A DNA stretch of 64,000 bases, from the NCBI GenBank assembly GCA_016706055.1, contig JADJKL010000003.1, forward strand, positions 1-64,000, written 5' to 3'. Origin of the DNA: Chitinophagaceae bacterium. Lineage in GTDB: Bacteria; Bacteroidota; Bacteroidia; Chitinophagales; Chitinophagaceae. The translations under genes and the position numbers were made by a program. Shown piece after piece: positions 9,601-18,671 of the stretch. Under the pieces are notes generated by a model. It worked only from the letters and a program-made list of their open reading frames with translations. It was not told the DNA's origin and made no database searches. Within the stretch, counting starts at the first letter, position 1. Each line of letters begins with the position of its first letter.

Positions 9601-12382
9601 GGCAGAATCTACTTTATTGAAAACTTCCTGTCCCTTCTCCCAGCTTTTTGAATCGGATTCATTATCATACTCATCAAAAGGGAATTGTTTAATGTATTCG
9701 TTTTTGCTCATTACAAACTGATCAGGCCTTTCCCAATAGCGGTCACGGATCAGTCTTTTTTCCTCTTTCAGTTTGGTGATGGTTACTTTCACTTTAGCTG
9801 GTTCATATTCGCCATTCATGTTTTGTGTGCGGATGGATAATGACTTTAAGCTATCGGCAGGTAAAGAAGAAGGAACAGAAGAAACAAGCATAAGTGATTT
9901 ATAACTTACAGAAACAGATTTTTCTCCACTTCTTGTTTCGCCATTTATATCGGTAACATCGGCATAAACTGTGTAATCAAATACCGGTTCTAATTTTTTA
10001 TCAATCTTCAGATCAGGGATTGCTGTGAATTCAATTACAAATTTTCCGTCTTTATCTGTTTTTACTTCGCCATGTGCAATTTCCATTTGCTCGGTTGGCG
10101 GCTGCCACGAACGCCAAAAGAACCACGGATATAAAAAGCGAGGTTGCCTTACTACTCTGTATTTTACATTGGCGCCATCAATATTATTCCCTGCGTAAGC
10201 TTTTGCTACACCTGTTACTTTTATTTTGTCATTTACTTTATAAGTTCCTTTAATAGGTTCATAGTCAACAAAGAATTTAGGACGTTTGTATTCTTCTACT
10301 TTAAAACCAATATTGCCACCATCTTTCTTCGTATAAATAGAGAATTGGCCGTTCATGCCAGTTTGTGGTAATTGAAATTTGCCACTGAAAGAACCAAATT
10401 CATTTGTAGTTAATCTGATTGTATCAAGATCTTTATAATTAGCATCTCTTAACACAACTGTTGTAGAATAGCCAGCCATTACACCACCTGTTTTTTCTAC
10501 ATTATTTCTCGTCAATACAATTCCTTTGTAATAAACCGTTTGCCCGGGACGGTAAATAGCCCTGTCAGTAAACAAGTGTATGGAAGTGATTGATTTAGAT
10601 TCCTGCGGTTGTTGGTTATAATAATAGTAATCGTAAGCAAGATCATTCATGAAAAGATGATCATTACCATGTTTTACATCCAATAAAAAAGAATAGTTTC
10701 TATTGTTGTTCTTTTCATCTTTTACTCTTTTTATTTTGAAAAACCCGTTGGCATCTGTTGTATATGAGTCGCCTTTTGTTTTTCATATTTTGATTGTTGA
10801 TAATTATAGGTTTGTTGCCAAAGTTGTACGGTAGCTTTTGCCAATGGCTGTCCTGAATTTCTGTTCAGTACAAAATAATCGCTGCCATTGTTTACATAGC
10901 TAATTCCAGATACATAAAATAATCTTGCTCCAATAACTGTTTTCTTTCCGCTAAAATCATTTTGGTCAGATGCGGCTAAAAATATTCTCCGGGTGGTAGG
11001 GCATCTACTTTTAATTCTGTACTATGTGTTTGCAAATCATTTGTGGCTGGTAATTTTTGTTGCCAACTTTTATCAGCTTTTGCATCTGCTATCGCCGTCC
11101 AAAAGCGATTATCATATTGAGTTTCTAATAATTTTTTAAGATTGTCGTCAGCCTTTACAATCCGTAGGTAAAGTGTATTTATATTTTTATATTGAATCAA
11201 AGTTCTAAATGGCTGATCAGGCACATTTACTTTTTCTACAGTGAATTGTAATGAAGGGTTGTTAATACTGTTCAGCAGATTATAACAATTTATTCTTCCT
11301 TCGGAAGAATCTTTTTGTAGTAGAACCTGCTCACATATTTCTTTTGCTTTAATGCGACTGTAGCGGTTGGTGGTATCACCAAAAGGTTTATAAGCATTAG
11401 CCTTTTGCTCATATATCTGTGCAACCAAATACCAAGCCTGAGCCGCAGCAGGAACTTTATCATATTGATGTGCAATGTGATTTAATGCATTAAAATAAAG
11501 TTGTTCTTTATCCGGATGAGTTGATTTTTGTTTTACAAATTGTATCCGATGAATATCTGCATCAATTAATGCATCTGGTTTTGCATCATTTAAATGAAAG
11601 GCGATTAGTTTTTGATAAATAAGTAATGCTTTATGTTGCAAGGACATTGAATCCTTTGTTGGAAATTTTCTGGTAACAAAATCTGCTGCTGGATCAAAAG
11701 CACTGGCTAAATCAATTTCAAAAGCATAGGCTGGTTTTTTAATATCCCTTTCATCATTATCAAAATAAGCAATTGCACGGTGAGCTAAAAGATCATACAG
11801 CGTTGGTCGTAGATGACGAACATTTCCTTTTGTTATAATTGCATCAAACGGATCAAGTTTTGTTTGTTGTAGTAGCTTTTCATTTTTTATAGATTGCAAA
11901 TACAATTCTCCAATCTTTTTGTGAAAATCTTCGGCATCCCAAGTGGCTATATCAGTTTTTACAAAATCACCAGTTTTAGTACGGTTATACAGTTTCCAGC
12001 GGTTTTGCTGATAATAATTCCAATACATATCGGCTTCAAGACTACTTAATATGGAAGTAACAGGTTCTTTACTGGAACTAATTTCTTTTTCTATTTCAGT
12101 AATGGAGAATACAGCATTTTCTTCCCGATTTTCATTTTGCAGCCCCATCATATATACTAATGACTTAATAACCTGAGCATCCTGCTTTTCCTTTTTAGCA
12201 AGAGCATATATTAGTTTTACTTCTGTTAATGCAGACTTGGGCAATCCTTTGTTAACAAAGTCTCCCACTTTCTTCCATTCTTTTTCATAATTCTTTATCG
12301 GGTTCTGGCTAAACGATGTCATAGTAAACAAACTAAAAATTGTAACTAATAGGATTATAGGTTTTGCGAATTGATACTTCAT
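6607..12382 (-). CDS. Alpha-2-macroglobulin family protein with thioester (frameshifted)
   Basis: This is a very large exported bacterial alpha-2-macroglobulin of about 1,925 codons, thought to trap proteases in the periplasm or on the outer membrane. The N-terminus (ATG at 12382) has a signal peptide ending in SFSQ, followed by a long helical Bacteroidota-type extension. Further on come an MG-type domain (HLFTDRAIYRPGQTVYYKG), the bait/A2M domain (AAFGASTNEIVTQKELMV), the thioester site YPYECAEQ near 8255, the terpenoid-cyclase-like helical domain (SSNGGFVWFTGGPDDRYMTQYI) and the C-terminal ending (VDRDMEYVHMKDMRAS, SFEYP-like FEYPLFVTHTGNFSNG). Frame breaks lie near 10.7-11.0 kb, 8.88-9.19 kb, 8.0 kb and 7.09 kb, several of them at homopolymers. 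A G/C-rich palindrome lies inside the coding region at 7.08-7.12 kb. All domains are recognisable, so the gene may be intact in reality. Confidence 0.88.
7083..7115. repeat. G/C-rich palindromic repeat inside the alpha-2-macroglobulin gene
   Basis: A stretch with CCCCATGAAG, CCCCCCTGCCCCC and GATGGGGAG is far more G/C-rich than its surroundings. It falls between the SISVKV strand and the ASWGGVYWQYF segment of the last domain. In relatives I recall this position as a variable linker. One reading frame across it gives a Gly/Ser/Pro-rich linker if a single G in the G-run is ignored. It resembles the dispersed CCCC...GGGG palindromes common in this phylum. Confidence 0.5.
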
Positions 12383-12727
12383 TCTTTAAGTTTTTTTTTA
12401 AATCTTCTTTTGCAGACGAAATGTATGCGTAATAAGATGCCGTCAGAAGACAAATTTCATAAAAGGTTCTTTGTTGCAGTCAGAAACAGGAAGTTACCAA
12501 AAATGTTGATGAACAAAATGTTTCAATTTGATTATTATTTTATTTTAATAATGCAAAAACTATTCCGCTAAAACGCTTCATCAGCAAGCACTCCGGCATA
12601 AAGCTGCAAAAGGCAGTATTTGCAGCCTTATTCCTTTAACTTTTTTTTGCATCAGGTTTTGGCATGATGGCATGAGATTGGAAACTGGATAAATGAAAAC
12701 AATTAATAATCATTTAAAACAAACGTT
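12383..12727. other. 345-bp divergent intergenic region with one strong hairpin
   Basis: The spacer separates the divergently transcribed alpha-2-macroglobulin and DUF4476 genes. It contains a perfect 8-bp hairpin, GCTGCAAA/TTTGCAGC (12603-12626), whose role is unclear. A 12-codon ORF (12693-12731) overlaps the DUF4476 start as ATGA. I see no clear TAnnTTTG element and no convincing longer ORF. Confidence 0.4.
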
Positions 12728-13438
12728 ATGAAAAAATTTTTTACTCTAATTATCAGTTCACTGTTCTCACTTTCGCTGCTTGCCTTTGATGGAAGCCGCC
12801 TTAGTATATCAGCAGTAACCAGTAGCCAGGAACTTTCAGTGGAAGTTGATGGCCGCAAATTTTCGATGAAGGATAACAGTATTACATTAAGCTATCTTAC
12901 CGAAGGTTATCATCAGGTAAAAGTTTACCGCCAGGCTAAAAGAGGTAATGGAAACACATTTGGCAGAAATGTAATCATCTACACCAATTCAGTTTTACTG
13001 AAAAGAGGTTTTCATCTTGACATTACTATCAACCGTTTTGGTAAAGTATTAGTGGATGAACGCAGAATGGACATTAAAGACGAATGGTATAATGACCAAG
13101 ATGATTACTATGACAGTGATAATGGTGGATGGAACAACGGTTACAGTAATGTAATGAACACCAGAGAGTTTGAAACTGTAAAAACATCACTTCGTAAAGA
13201 ATGGTTTGAAAACAACCGGATTACTTCAGTAAAGTATATTATCGAAAAAAATAATTTTACTACTGCACAAGTAAAAGAAATGATGTTGCTATTTACTTTT
13301 GAAAATAACAGGCTTGAAATTGCGAAGCTTGCATTTAGTAAAACAGTAGATAAGAATAATTATTTTCTGCTAAATGATGCATTGACTTTTAGCAGTAGCA
13401 AAGATGAACTGGCCCGTTTTATCCGTCAATCCCGTTAA
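12728..13438 (+). CDS. Exported DUF4476 domain protein
   Basis: A 236-residue secreted protein. Residues 1-19 form a signal peptide (FTLIISSLFSLSLLAF). Residues 20-115 form a beta-rich domain (LSVEVDGRKF, GYHQVKVYRQ) resembling the N-terminal region seen with DUF4476. A low-complexity acidic/Asn-Gly linker follows (DQDDYYDSDNGGWNNGY). Residues 145-236 are the helical DUF4476 domain (MNTREFETVKTSLRKEWFENNR ending DELARFIRQSR). The domain is widespread in Bacteroidota and has no established function. The gene is monocistronic, ending at a strong bidirectional terminator. The ATG at 12728 gives the signal peptide directly. Confidence 0.85.
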   Translation: MKKFFTLIISSLFSLSLLAFDGSRLSISAVTSSQELSVEVDGRKFSMKDNSITLSYLTEGYHQVKVYRQAKRGNGNTFGRNVIIYTNSVLLKRGFHLDITINRFGKVLVDERRMDIKDEWYNDQDDYYDSDNGGWNNGYSNVMNTREFETVKTSLRKEWFENNRITSVKYIIEKNNFTTAQVKEMMLLFTFENNRLEIAKLAFSKTVDKNNYFLLNDALTFSSSKDELARFIRQSR

Positions 13439-13458
13439 ATACATACACACTCCAATAA

Positions 13459-13490
13459 AAAAGCCTCTCCGTTAATTCGGGGAGGCTTTC
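13459..13490. terminator. Bidirectional intrinsic terminator
   Basis: AAAAAGCCTCTCCG-TTAATT-CGGGGAGGCTTTCC forms a 9-bp G/C stem with A-rich and T-rich flanks. It lies between the convergent DUF4476 gene and sucD, and can serve both. Confidence 0.85.
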
Positions 13491-13508
13491 CTTTATTTGA
13501 AAGAGTTT

Positions 13509-14384
13509 TTATTTCTTAATCACTTCAGCCATTTTTTTACCAATATCAGCTGGACTGCTTACCACATGAATTCCACATTCAGTCATGATCTTCATTTTAG
13601 CAGCAGCAGTATCATCTGCACCACCAACAATGGCTCCGGCATGACCCATACGACGGCCCGGAGGAGCAGTTTGACCAGCAATAAATCCTACAACCGGTTT
13701 TTTATTTCCATTAGCTTTTATCCAATTAGCTGCTTCAGCTTCCATACCGCCACCAATTTCACCAATCATAACAATAGCATCTGTTTCAGGATCATTCATC
13801 AATAATTCGATAGCATCTTTAGTAGTGGTGCCAATGATTGGATCACCACCAATACCAACAGCTGTGGAAATGCCAAGACCAGCTTTTGCAACCTGATCAG
13901 CAGCTTCATAAGTCAACGTACCGGATTTTGATACAATACCAACACGGCCTTGTTTGAAGATAAAGCCAGGCATGATACCTACTTTACATTCACCGGAAGT
14001 AATTACACCCGGACAGTTTGGGCCGATAAGTCTTGTATTTTTTCCTTGTAAATAATTTTTCACTTTTACCATATCCTGAACAGGAATGCCTTCGGTGATG
14101 CAAACCACCAGTTTAACACCTGCATCAGCCGACTCCATGATTGCATCAGCTGCAAAAGCAGGAGGCACAAAAATGATACTTACATCTGCACCCGTTGTTT
14201 TTACACAATCTGCTACTGTATTAAAAACCGGTTTATCTAAATGCTTTGAGCCACCTTTACCTGGAGTAACGCCACCAACCACATCTGTTCCATATTCTAT
14301 CATTTGTGTGGCATGAAAAGTACCTTCTGTACCAGTGAAGCCTTGTACTAAAATTTTCGAATTCTTGTTAACGAGAATACTCAT
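13509..14384 (-). CDS. sucD: Succinyl-CoA synthetase, alpha subunit
   Basis: A cytosolic TCA-cycle enzyme subunit, 291 residues, the normal length. With SucC it interconverts succinyl-CoA and succinate with NTP formation. Visible motifs are the CoA-binding N-terminal Rossmann domain (KILVQGFTGTEGTFH, VVGGVTPGKGG), PNCPGVITSGE, the ligase domain segments GIVSKSGTLTYE and GIGGDP, and the phosphorylated active-site histidine in GRRMGHAGAI near residue 248. No sucC is adjacent, so the subunits are encoded apart, as in several Bacteroidota. A TACTTTTG -7 element lies 22 nt before the ATG. The gene is downstream of mlaF on the same strand, with its own promoter. Confidence 0.97.
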   Translation of the reverse strand: MSILVNKNSKILVQGFTGTEGTFHATQMIEYGTDVVGGVTPGKGGSKHLDKPVFNTVADCVKTTGADVSIIFVPPAFAADAIMESADAGVKLVVCITEGIPVQDMVKVKNYLQGKNTRLIGPNCPGVITSGECKVGIMPGFIFKQGRVGIVSKSGTLTYEAADQVAKAGLGISTAVGIGGDPIIGTTTKDAIELLMNDPETDAIVMIGEIGGGMEAEAANWIKANGNKKPVVGFIAGQTAPPGRRMGHAGAIVGGADDTAAAKMKIMTECGIHVVSSPADIGKKMAEVIKK

Positions 14385-14406
14385 GATTTCTATTTATAAG
14401 TTGCCG

Positions 14407-14414
14407 CAAAAGTA
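14407..14414 (-). promoter_or_regulatory. -7 element of sucD
   Basis: TACTTTTG followed by CGGC on the minus strand, 22 nt before the sucD start. It fits TAnnTTTG. A matching TTTG at -33 is not clear. Confidence 0.5.
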
Positions 14415-14446
14415 AGGGATTTGCGGGTTTTTGTGATCAGGTAGGT

Positions 14447-15293
14447 TTATTCCTCGTCGGGTGGAGGAATAAGGATTGGAGCATCTTTATCCAGCAATTC
14501 TTCCATATTTCTATCATTGGATATTTTGCCCGTTTCTTCCAACATTCTCATGTCTTTTGCATCTTGTAAAAATTCAGATGCAAAAATGAATTCATTCAGC
14601 CGTTCATTTTTGCTGAATATTATTTCTTTGTTGTTGCCTTCCCATTCTTTACTGCCTTTGTACATATACAGAATATAATTACCAATTTCCATTACACTGT
14701 TCATGTCGTGGGTGTTTATGACAGTTGTAATATTATATTCAACCGTAATTTCTTTAATCAGCCGATCGATTACTAAAGATGTTTGTGGATCAAGACCAGA
14801 ATTTGGCTCATCGCAGAAAAGATATTTCGGATTAAGGACGATGGCTCTTGCCAGTGCGACCCTTTTTCATGCCACCACTTAATTCAGAAGGAAATTTTTT
14901 ATTAGCTCCTACAAGGTTTACTCTTTCCAGCACCTCATTTACTCTATTAAGTTTTATTTTATAAGAGTCCTTGCTGAACATATTTAGTGGGAACATTACA
15001 TTTTGTTCTACCGTCTGACTATCAAATAATGCTGAACCTTGAAAGAGCATTCCGATTTCTTTTCTTATCTCAGTTTTGTCTTTTCCGGTCATAGCCGTGA
15101 AATTTTCTCCATGATACAATACTTCACCAGCATTCGGCTCAAAAAGGCCAACCATACATTTCATCAAAACAGTTTTTCCGCTTCCGCTGGAGCCAATAAT
15201 TAAATTGCACTGGCCAGCTTTCATTACAGCACTTACATCTTCGATAATTGTCTTATCGCCAAATATTTTTTTTATGTTTTTAACTTCAATCAT
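14447..15293 (-). CDS. MlaF-type ABC transporter ATP-binding protein (frameshifted)
   Basis: The ATPase of a Mla-like phospholipid transporter at the inner membrane. Walker A is GSSGSGKT (near residue 36), the Q-loop is in GMLFQGSALFDS, and the signature is LSGGM. The coding frame breaks at 14868-14872, where a run of five A on the coding strand would read correctly as four (GGMKRVALARA). After that the second frame continues with Walker B (YLFCDEPNSGLDP), the H-loop (NTHDMNSV) and a C-terminal extension ending PPPDEE. With the correction the protein is about 281 residues, typical for MlaF. It is 8 bp downstream of the permease gene, so the two are translated from one mRNA. No mlaD follows; sucD is next. 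Confidence 0.88.
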
Positions 15294-15301
15294 TTGTTTT
15301 A

Positions 15302-16048
15302 TTATGCTGTTGGTAACAGCAAAGCGGATAAAATATAATCAGCGAATAAAATCAATATACAACTTACTACTACTGCTTTAGTACTGGCTTTTCCAATTTC
15401 TAATGCTCCGCCTTTTACATAATCACCATAAAATGCAGGTATACTTGAAATGATAAAGGCAAATACGTATGCTTTTATCAATGCAAAAATTACATTAAAG
15501 GGAACAAAAAATTCCAGTAAACCTTTGTCATAGACACTTCCTGGAATAATTCCTGAAGCTACCCCAGCTAATCTGCCACCCCAAATTCCCAATGCCATGG
15601 CAATAGCTACCAATAGCGGAATCATCAAAAGTGCTGCAATGATCTTAGGCAGAATCAGGTATGTTTTAGTATTGATACCCATTATTTCTAATGCGTCAAT
15701 TTGTTCGCTTACTCTCATGTTACCTAATTCGCTGGCAATACGGCTGCCGGCCACACCAGCTAACACAATACAAACCAAAGTAGGAGCAAACTCAAGAATA
15801 ACAGTATCTCTCACAATCTGGGCAATAGTAGAAGGTGGAATTAATGGACTTACCAATTGATAAGCTGTTTGTACAGTTGATACAGCCCCGATGAAGACCG
15901 AAATAATTGCTACAATACCCAATGAGCCAAAACCAATTTCTGTACATTGATGAATGAATTCCTTCCAATACATTCTTGCATTTTCAGGGCGGGAAAACAT
16001 TCCCTTGATCATCAAAAGGTATCGGCCTATATCATTGAAAATGGTCAT
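15302..16048 (-). CDS. MlaE-type ABC transporter permease
   Basis: An inner-membrane permease of 248 residues in the MlaE/YrbE family, paired with the ATPase downstream. It has about five hydrophobic helices (LGIVAIISVFIGAVSTVQTAY; APTLVCIVLAGVAGSRIASELGNM; IAALLMIPLLVAIAMALGIWGG; VIFALIKAYVFAFIISSIPAFYG; VVVSCILILFADYILSALLL). The conserved ELGNMRVSEQIDALEIMGI loop, which contacts the ATPase, is present. Mla systems move phospholipids between inner and outer membranes. Usually an MlaD substrate-binding protein is encoded next; none is seen here, so it must be elsewhere or absent. maeB lies 65 bp upstream on the same strand. Confidence 0.93.
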   Translation of the reverse strand: MTIFNDIGRYLLMIKGMFSRPENARMYWKEFIHQCTEIGFGSLGIVAIISVFIGAVSTVQTAYQLVSPLIPPSTIAQIVRDTVILEFAPTLVCIVLAGVAGSRIASELGNMRVSEQIDALEIMGINTKTYLILPKIIAALLMIPLLVAIAMALGIWGGRLAGVASGIIPGSVYDKGLLEFFVPFNVIFALIKAYVFAFIISSIPAFYGDYVKGGALEIGKASTKAVVVSCILILFADYILSALLLPTA

Positions 16049-16113
16049 ACAGAATCTAAAATACGATGATTTTTTTTGCTATCCTTTTTTACGTTGTGAT
16101 AGCTGATTTTTGT

Positions 16114-18453
16114 TTAGATATTCCTACTTGTTTTCTTAAATCGTTTCCACCATTTTGATCGCTTTACAATATCACCGGTTGGCGACTGGCTTTTACTTTG
16201 TGCATCCACCACAGCCACTGTTGCCATATTGATAATGCTGCGAACAGAACTTCCTAATTGTAAAACATGTACTGGTTTTTTTAAACCTAAAAGAATCGGA
16301 CCTATTGCGTCTGCTGTTTCCAGTTCTTTCAAAAGATTGTAAGCAATATTACCTGCTGCCAGATTGGGAAATATTAATGTGTTTACATCTTTATCTACCA
16401 ACTCGCTAAAAGGATAATTTTCTTTCATCAATTCTTTATTAAGAGCTACACTGGCCTGCATTTCTCCATCCACAATCAGCGATGGCATCTTTTCTTTTAC
16501 AATAGCTCTTGCTTTTGCCACTAAAGCAGCTTCTTTGGAATTGCTGCTACCGAAATTGGAATAACTAAGCATGGCAATGCGAGGAGTAATATTAAAGTGC
16601 TTTACTTCTTTTGCCACCATCAATGTTATTTCGGCTAATTCTTCCGCTGTAGGATTAAAATTCACCGTTGTATCGCCAAGAAATAAAGGCCCTTTCTTTG
16701 TCAGCATTAAATACATCCCAGCAATCTTATTTACCCCTTCTTCTGTGCCTATTGTATGCAAAGCCGGTCGAATTGTATCTGGATAATTTTTTGCCAAACC
16801 AGAAATCATACAGTCTGCATCTCCAAATTCCACCATCATACAACCGTAATAGTTGCGGTCTTTCATTACTTTTTTGGCTTCATAAGCATTAAAACCTTTT
16901 CTTCCTCTTTTTGCAAAAAAAGATTCAGCGTAGGTAGATCTTCTTTCTTCCATTTCTTCACTTCTTGGATCAAAAATGGGAATGTCTTCTATATCAATTC
17001 CGTTTGTTGCTGCGATGTTTTTTATTTTTATTGGATCGCCAAGAAAGATTGGGTAGCCGATACCTTCATCAAAAATAATTTGTGCCGCTTTTAATATTTT
17101 TAAATTATCGGCTTCTGCAAATACAATTCTTTTTGGATCTCTTCTGGCTTTGTTGCCAATAATTCTCATTACTTGGTTATCAAGTCCAAGCCGTTTATTA
17201 AGGCTAGTGGTATATGCTTCCCAACTTGTAATTGGTTGACGGGCAACACCACTTTCCATGGCGGCTTTTGCAACAGCAGGCGCCACAGTCGCTAATAATC
17301 TTGGATCAAGCGGTTTTGGAATTATATAATTTTCACCGAAGGTGATATTCTTTTCATTGTAGGCCATGTTCACCATGTCAGGCACAGGCAATTTTGTTAA
17401 GGCAGCCAAAGCTTTTACAGCAGCCAGTTTCATCTCTTCATTGATATGCGTAGCTCTTACATCCAACGCACCACGAAAGATATAAGGAAACCCAAGAACA
17501 TTATTTACCTGATTAGGATAATCGCTGCGACCTGTCGCCATTATTACATCTTTTCTTGCAGCTTTTGCATCATCCCAACTTATTTCAGGATCAGGATTTG
17601 CCATTGCAAAAACGATTGGATTTTTGGCCATTCCTTTTACCATTTCCTGCGTTACACAATTACCTGCACTTAATCCGATAAACACATCTGCATCTTTCAT
17701 TGCTTGTGTCAGCGTCATATCTCCTTTGGCATTCGCAAATTTCAATTTAAAATCTTCCAGGTCAGTTCTTCCTTTGTGCAACACACCTTTGCGGTCAAAC
17801 ATTAAAAAGTTTTCATGCTTTGCACCCAGCGATTCATATAATAAGGTGCAAGCCATTGCAGCTGCACCAGCACCGTTCACTACAATCTTTACTTTTTCTA
17901 TTTTCTTTTTTTGAATTTCCAGTGCATTCAATAAGGCGGCGCCTGAAATGATGGCTGTTCCATGCTGATCATCATGCATCACCGGAATGTTCATTTGCTT
18001 TTTAAGCTCTCTCAATGTAAAACATTCAGGTGCTTTTATATCTTCCAGATTGATGCCACCAAATGTTGGCTCCAATGCTTTTACAATCTCAACAAATTTT
18101 ACCGGATCCTTTTCATTAATCTCAATATCAAAAACATCAATGTCTGCAAAAATTTTGAAGAGAACTCCTTTGCCTTCCATCACTGGTTTGCTTGCTTCTG
18201 GACCAATATCCCCCAAGCCCAAAACAGCAGTACCGTTACTAATAACACCGACAAGGTTTCCTTTAGCTGTGTATTTATAAGCATTTTCAATGTCGGCTGC
18301 TATTTCCAGACATGGAGCAGCTACACCGGGTGAATATGCAAGCGATAAATCTCTTTGTGTTTTTGCTTCTTTAGTAGGGATTACTTCAATCTTTCCAGGT
18401 CTTCCTTTAGCATGATATTCAAGAGCCTGTTGTTTCCTTAATTCATTTGACAT
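16114..18453 (-). CDS. maeB: NADP-dependent malic enzyme with C-terminal phosphotransacetylase-like domain
   Basis: Converts malate to pyruvate and CO2 with NADP reduction, supplying NADPH and pyruvate. It is 779 residues, the usual length of the large MaeB form. The N-terminal half has SLAYSPGVAAPC (catalytic Tyr region), VMHDDQHGTAI (metal and substrate binding) and the nucleotide-binding VVNGAGAAAMAC. From about residue 430 a PTA/PTB-type domain follows (DPKRIVFAEADNLKILKAAQII, DCMISGLAKNYPDTIRP), which in E. coli MaeB mediates allosteric control by acetyl-CoA; that is inference for this protein. The C-terminal tail is basic (VKRSKWWKRFKKT). No promoter consensus was identified upstream. 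Confidence 0.96.
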   Translation of the reverse strand: MSNELRKQQALEYHAKGRPGKIEVIPTKEAKTQRDLSLAYSPGVAAPCLEIAADIENAYKYTAKGNLVGVISNGTAVLGLGDIGPEASKPVMEGKGVLFKIFADIDVFDIEINEKDPVKFVEIVKALEPTFGGINLEDIKAPECFTLRELKKQMNIPVMHDDQHGTAIISGAALLNALEIQKKKIEKVKIVVNGAGAAAMACTLLYESLGAKHENFLMFDRKGVLHKGRTDLEDFKLKFANAKGDMTLTQAMKDADVFIGLSAGNCVTQEMVKGMAKNPIVFAMANPDPEISWDDAKAARKDVIMATGRSDYPNQVNNVLGFPYIFRGALDVRATHINEEMKLAAVKALAALTKLPVPDMVNMAYNEKNITFGENYIIPKPLDPRLLATVAPAVAKAAMESGVARQPITSWEAYTTSLNKRLGLDNQVMRIIGNKARRDPKRIVFAEADNLKILKAAQIIFDEGIGYPIFLGDPIKIKNIAATNGIDIEDIPIFDPRSEEMEERRSTYAESFFAKRGRKGFNAYEAKKVMKDRNYYGCMMVEFGDADCMISGLAKNYPDTIRPALHTIGTEEGVNKIAGMYLMLTKKGPLFLGDTTVNFNPTAEELAEITLMVAKEVKHFNITPRIAMLSYSNFGSSNSKEAALVAKARAIVKEKMPSLIVDGEMQASVALNKELMKENYPFSELVDKDVNTLIFPNLAAGNIAYNLLKELETADAIGPILLGLKKPVHVLQLGSSVRSIINMATVAVVDAQSKSQSPTGDIVKRSKWWKRFKKTSRNI

Positions 18454-18491
18454 AGAAAATTATTATGTTACAAGCTGTAGTAATTCTGCTC

Positions 18492-18509
18492 ACCTGCCTG
18501 CCGGCAGGT
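18492..18509. repeat. Short G/C palindrome (ACCTGCC-TGCC-GGCAGGT)
   Basis: A perfect 7-bp inverted repeat with a 4-base loop, markedly G/C-rich in an AT-rich spacer. Its sequence is close to the CCTGCC palindrome inside the 5' end of the aldehyde dehydrogenase gene at 22.94 kb. Confidence 0.6.
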
Positions 18510-18525
18510 CGTTCCTTGTGATCTG

Positions 18526-18562
18526 TTCTCTTTTATTCTTCCATTGAAAGAATAAAAGAGAA
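18526..18562. repeat. Perfect 15-bp inverted repeat
   Basis: TTCTCTTTTATTCTT, a 7-base loop, then AAGAATAAAAGAGAA. All 15 pairs match. It lies in the spacer between maeB and the M20 amidohydrolase, which run in the same direction. It lacks a trailing T-run, so it may be a repeat element or an RNA-processing/stabilising hairpin rather than a terminator. Confidence 0.7.
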
Positions 18563-18563
18563 T

Positions 18564-18593
18564 CACTCTTGTGCTGCAGTAATTCTATTCAGC
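18564..18593. repeat. Dispersed intergenic repeat, copy 1 (CACTCTT...GTAATTCTATTCAGC)
   Basis: Shares CACTCTT and the 15-mer GTAATTCTATTCAGC with 23070-23100, in the same orientation and with nearly the same spacing. Both copies are intergenic. Confidence 0.6.
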
Positions 18594-18671
18594 AAAATGG
18601 ATTGCAATGTACAAAATAATAGTACTAACGGGTGTTGTGTGTTATTTATTGATAATGAGTAGGTTGTATGG

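Noticed and set aside
12371..12571. 66-codon plus-strand ORF covering the alpha-2-macroglobulin upstream region
   Set aside because: Starts within the alpha-2-macroglobulin gene and has no protein-like domain; probably chance.
12693..12731. 12-codon ORF overlapping the DUF4476 start as ATGA
   Set aside because: Too short and AT-rich to separate from chance; no regulatory codon pattern is visible.
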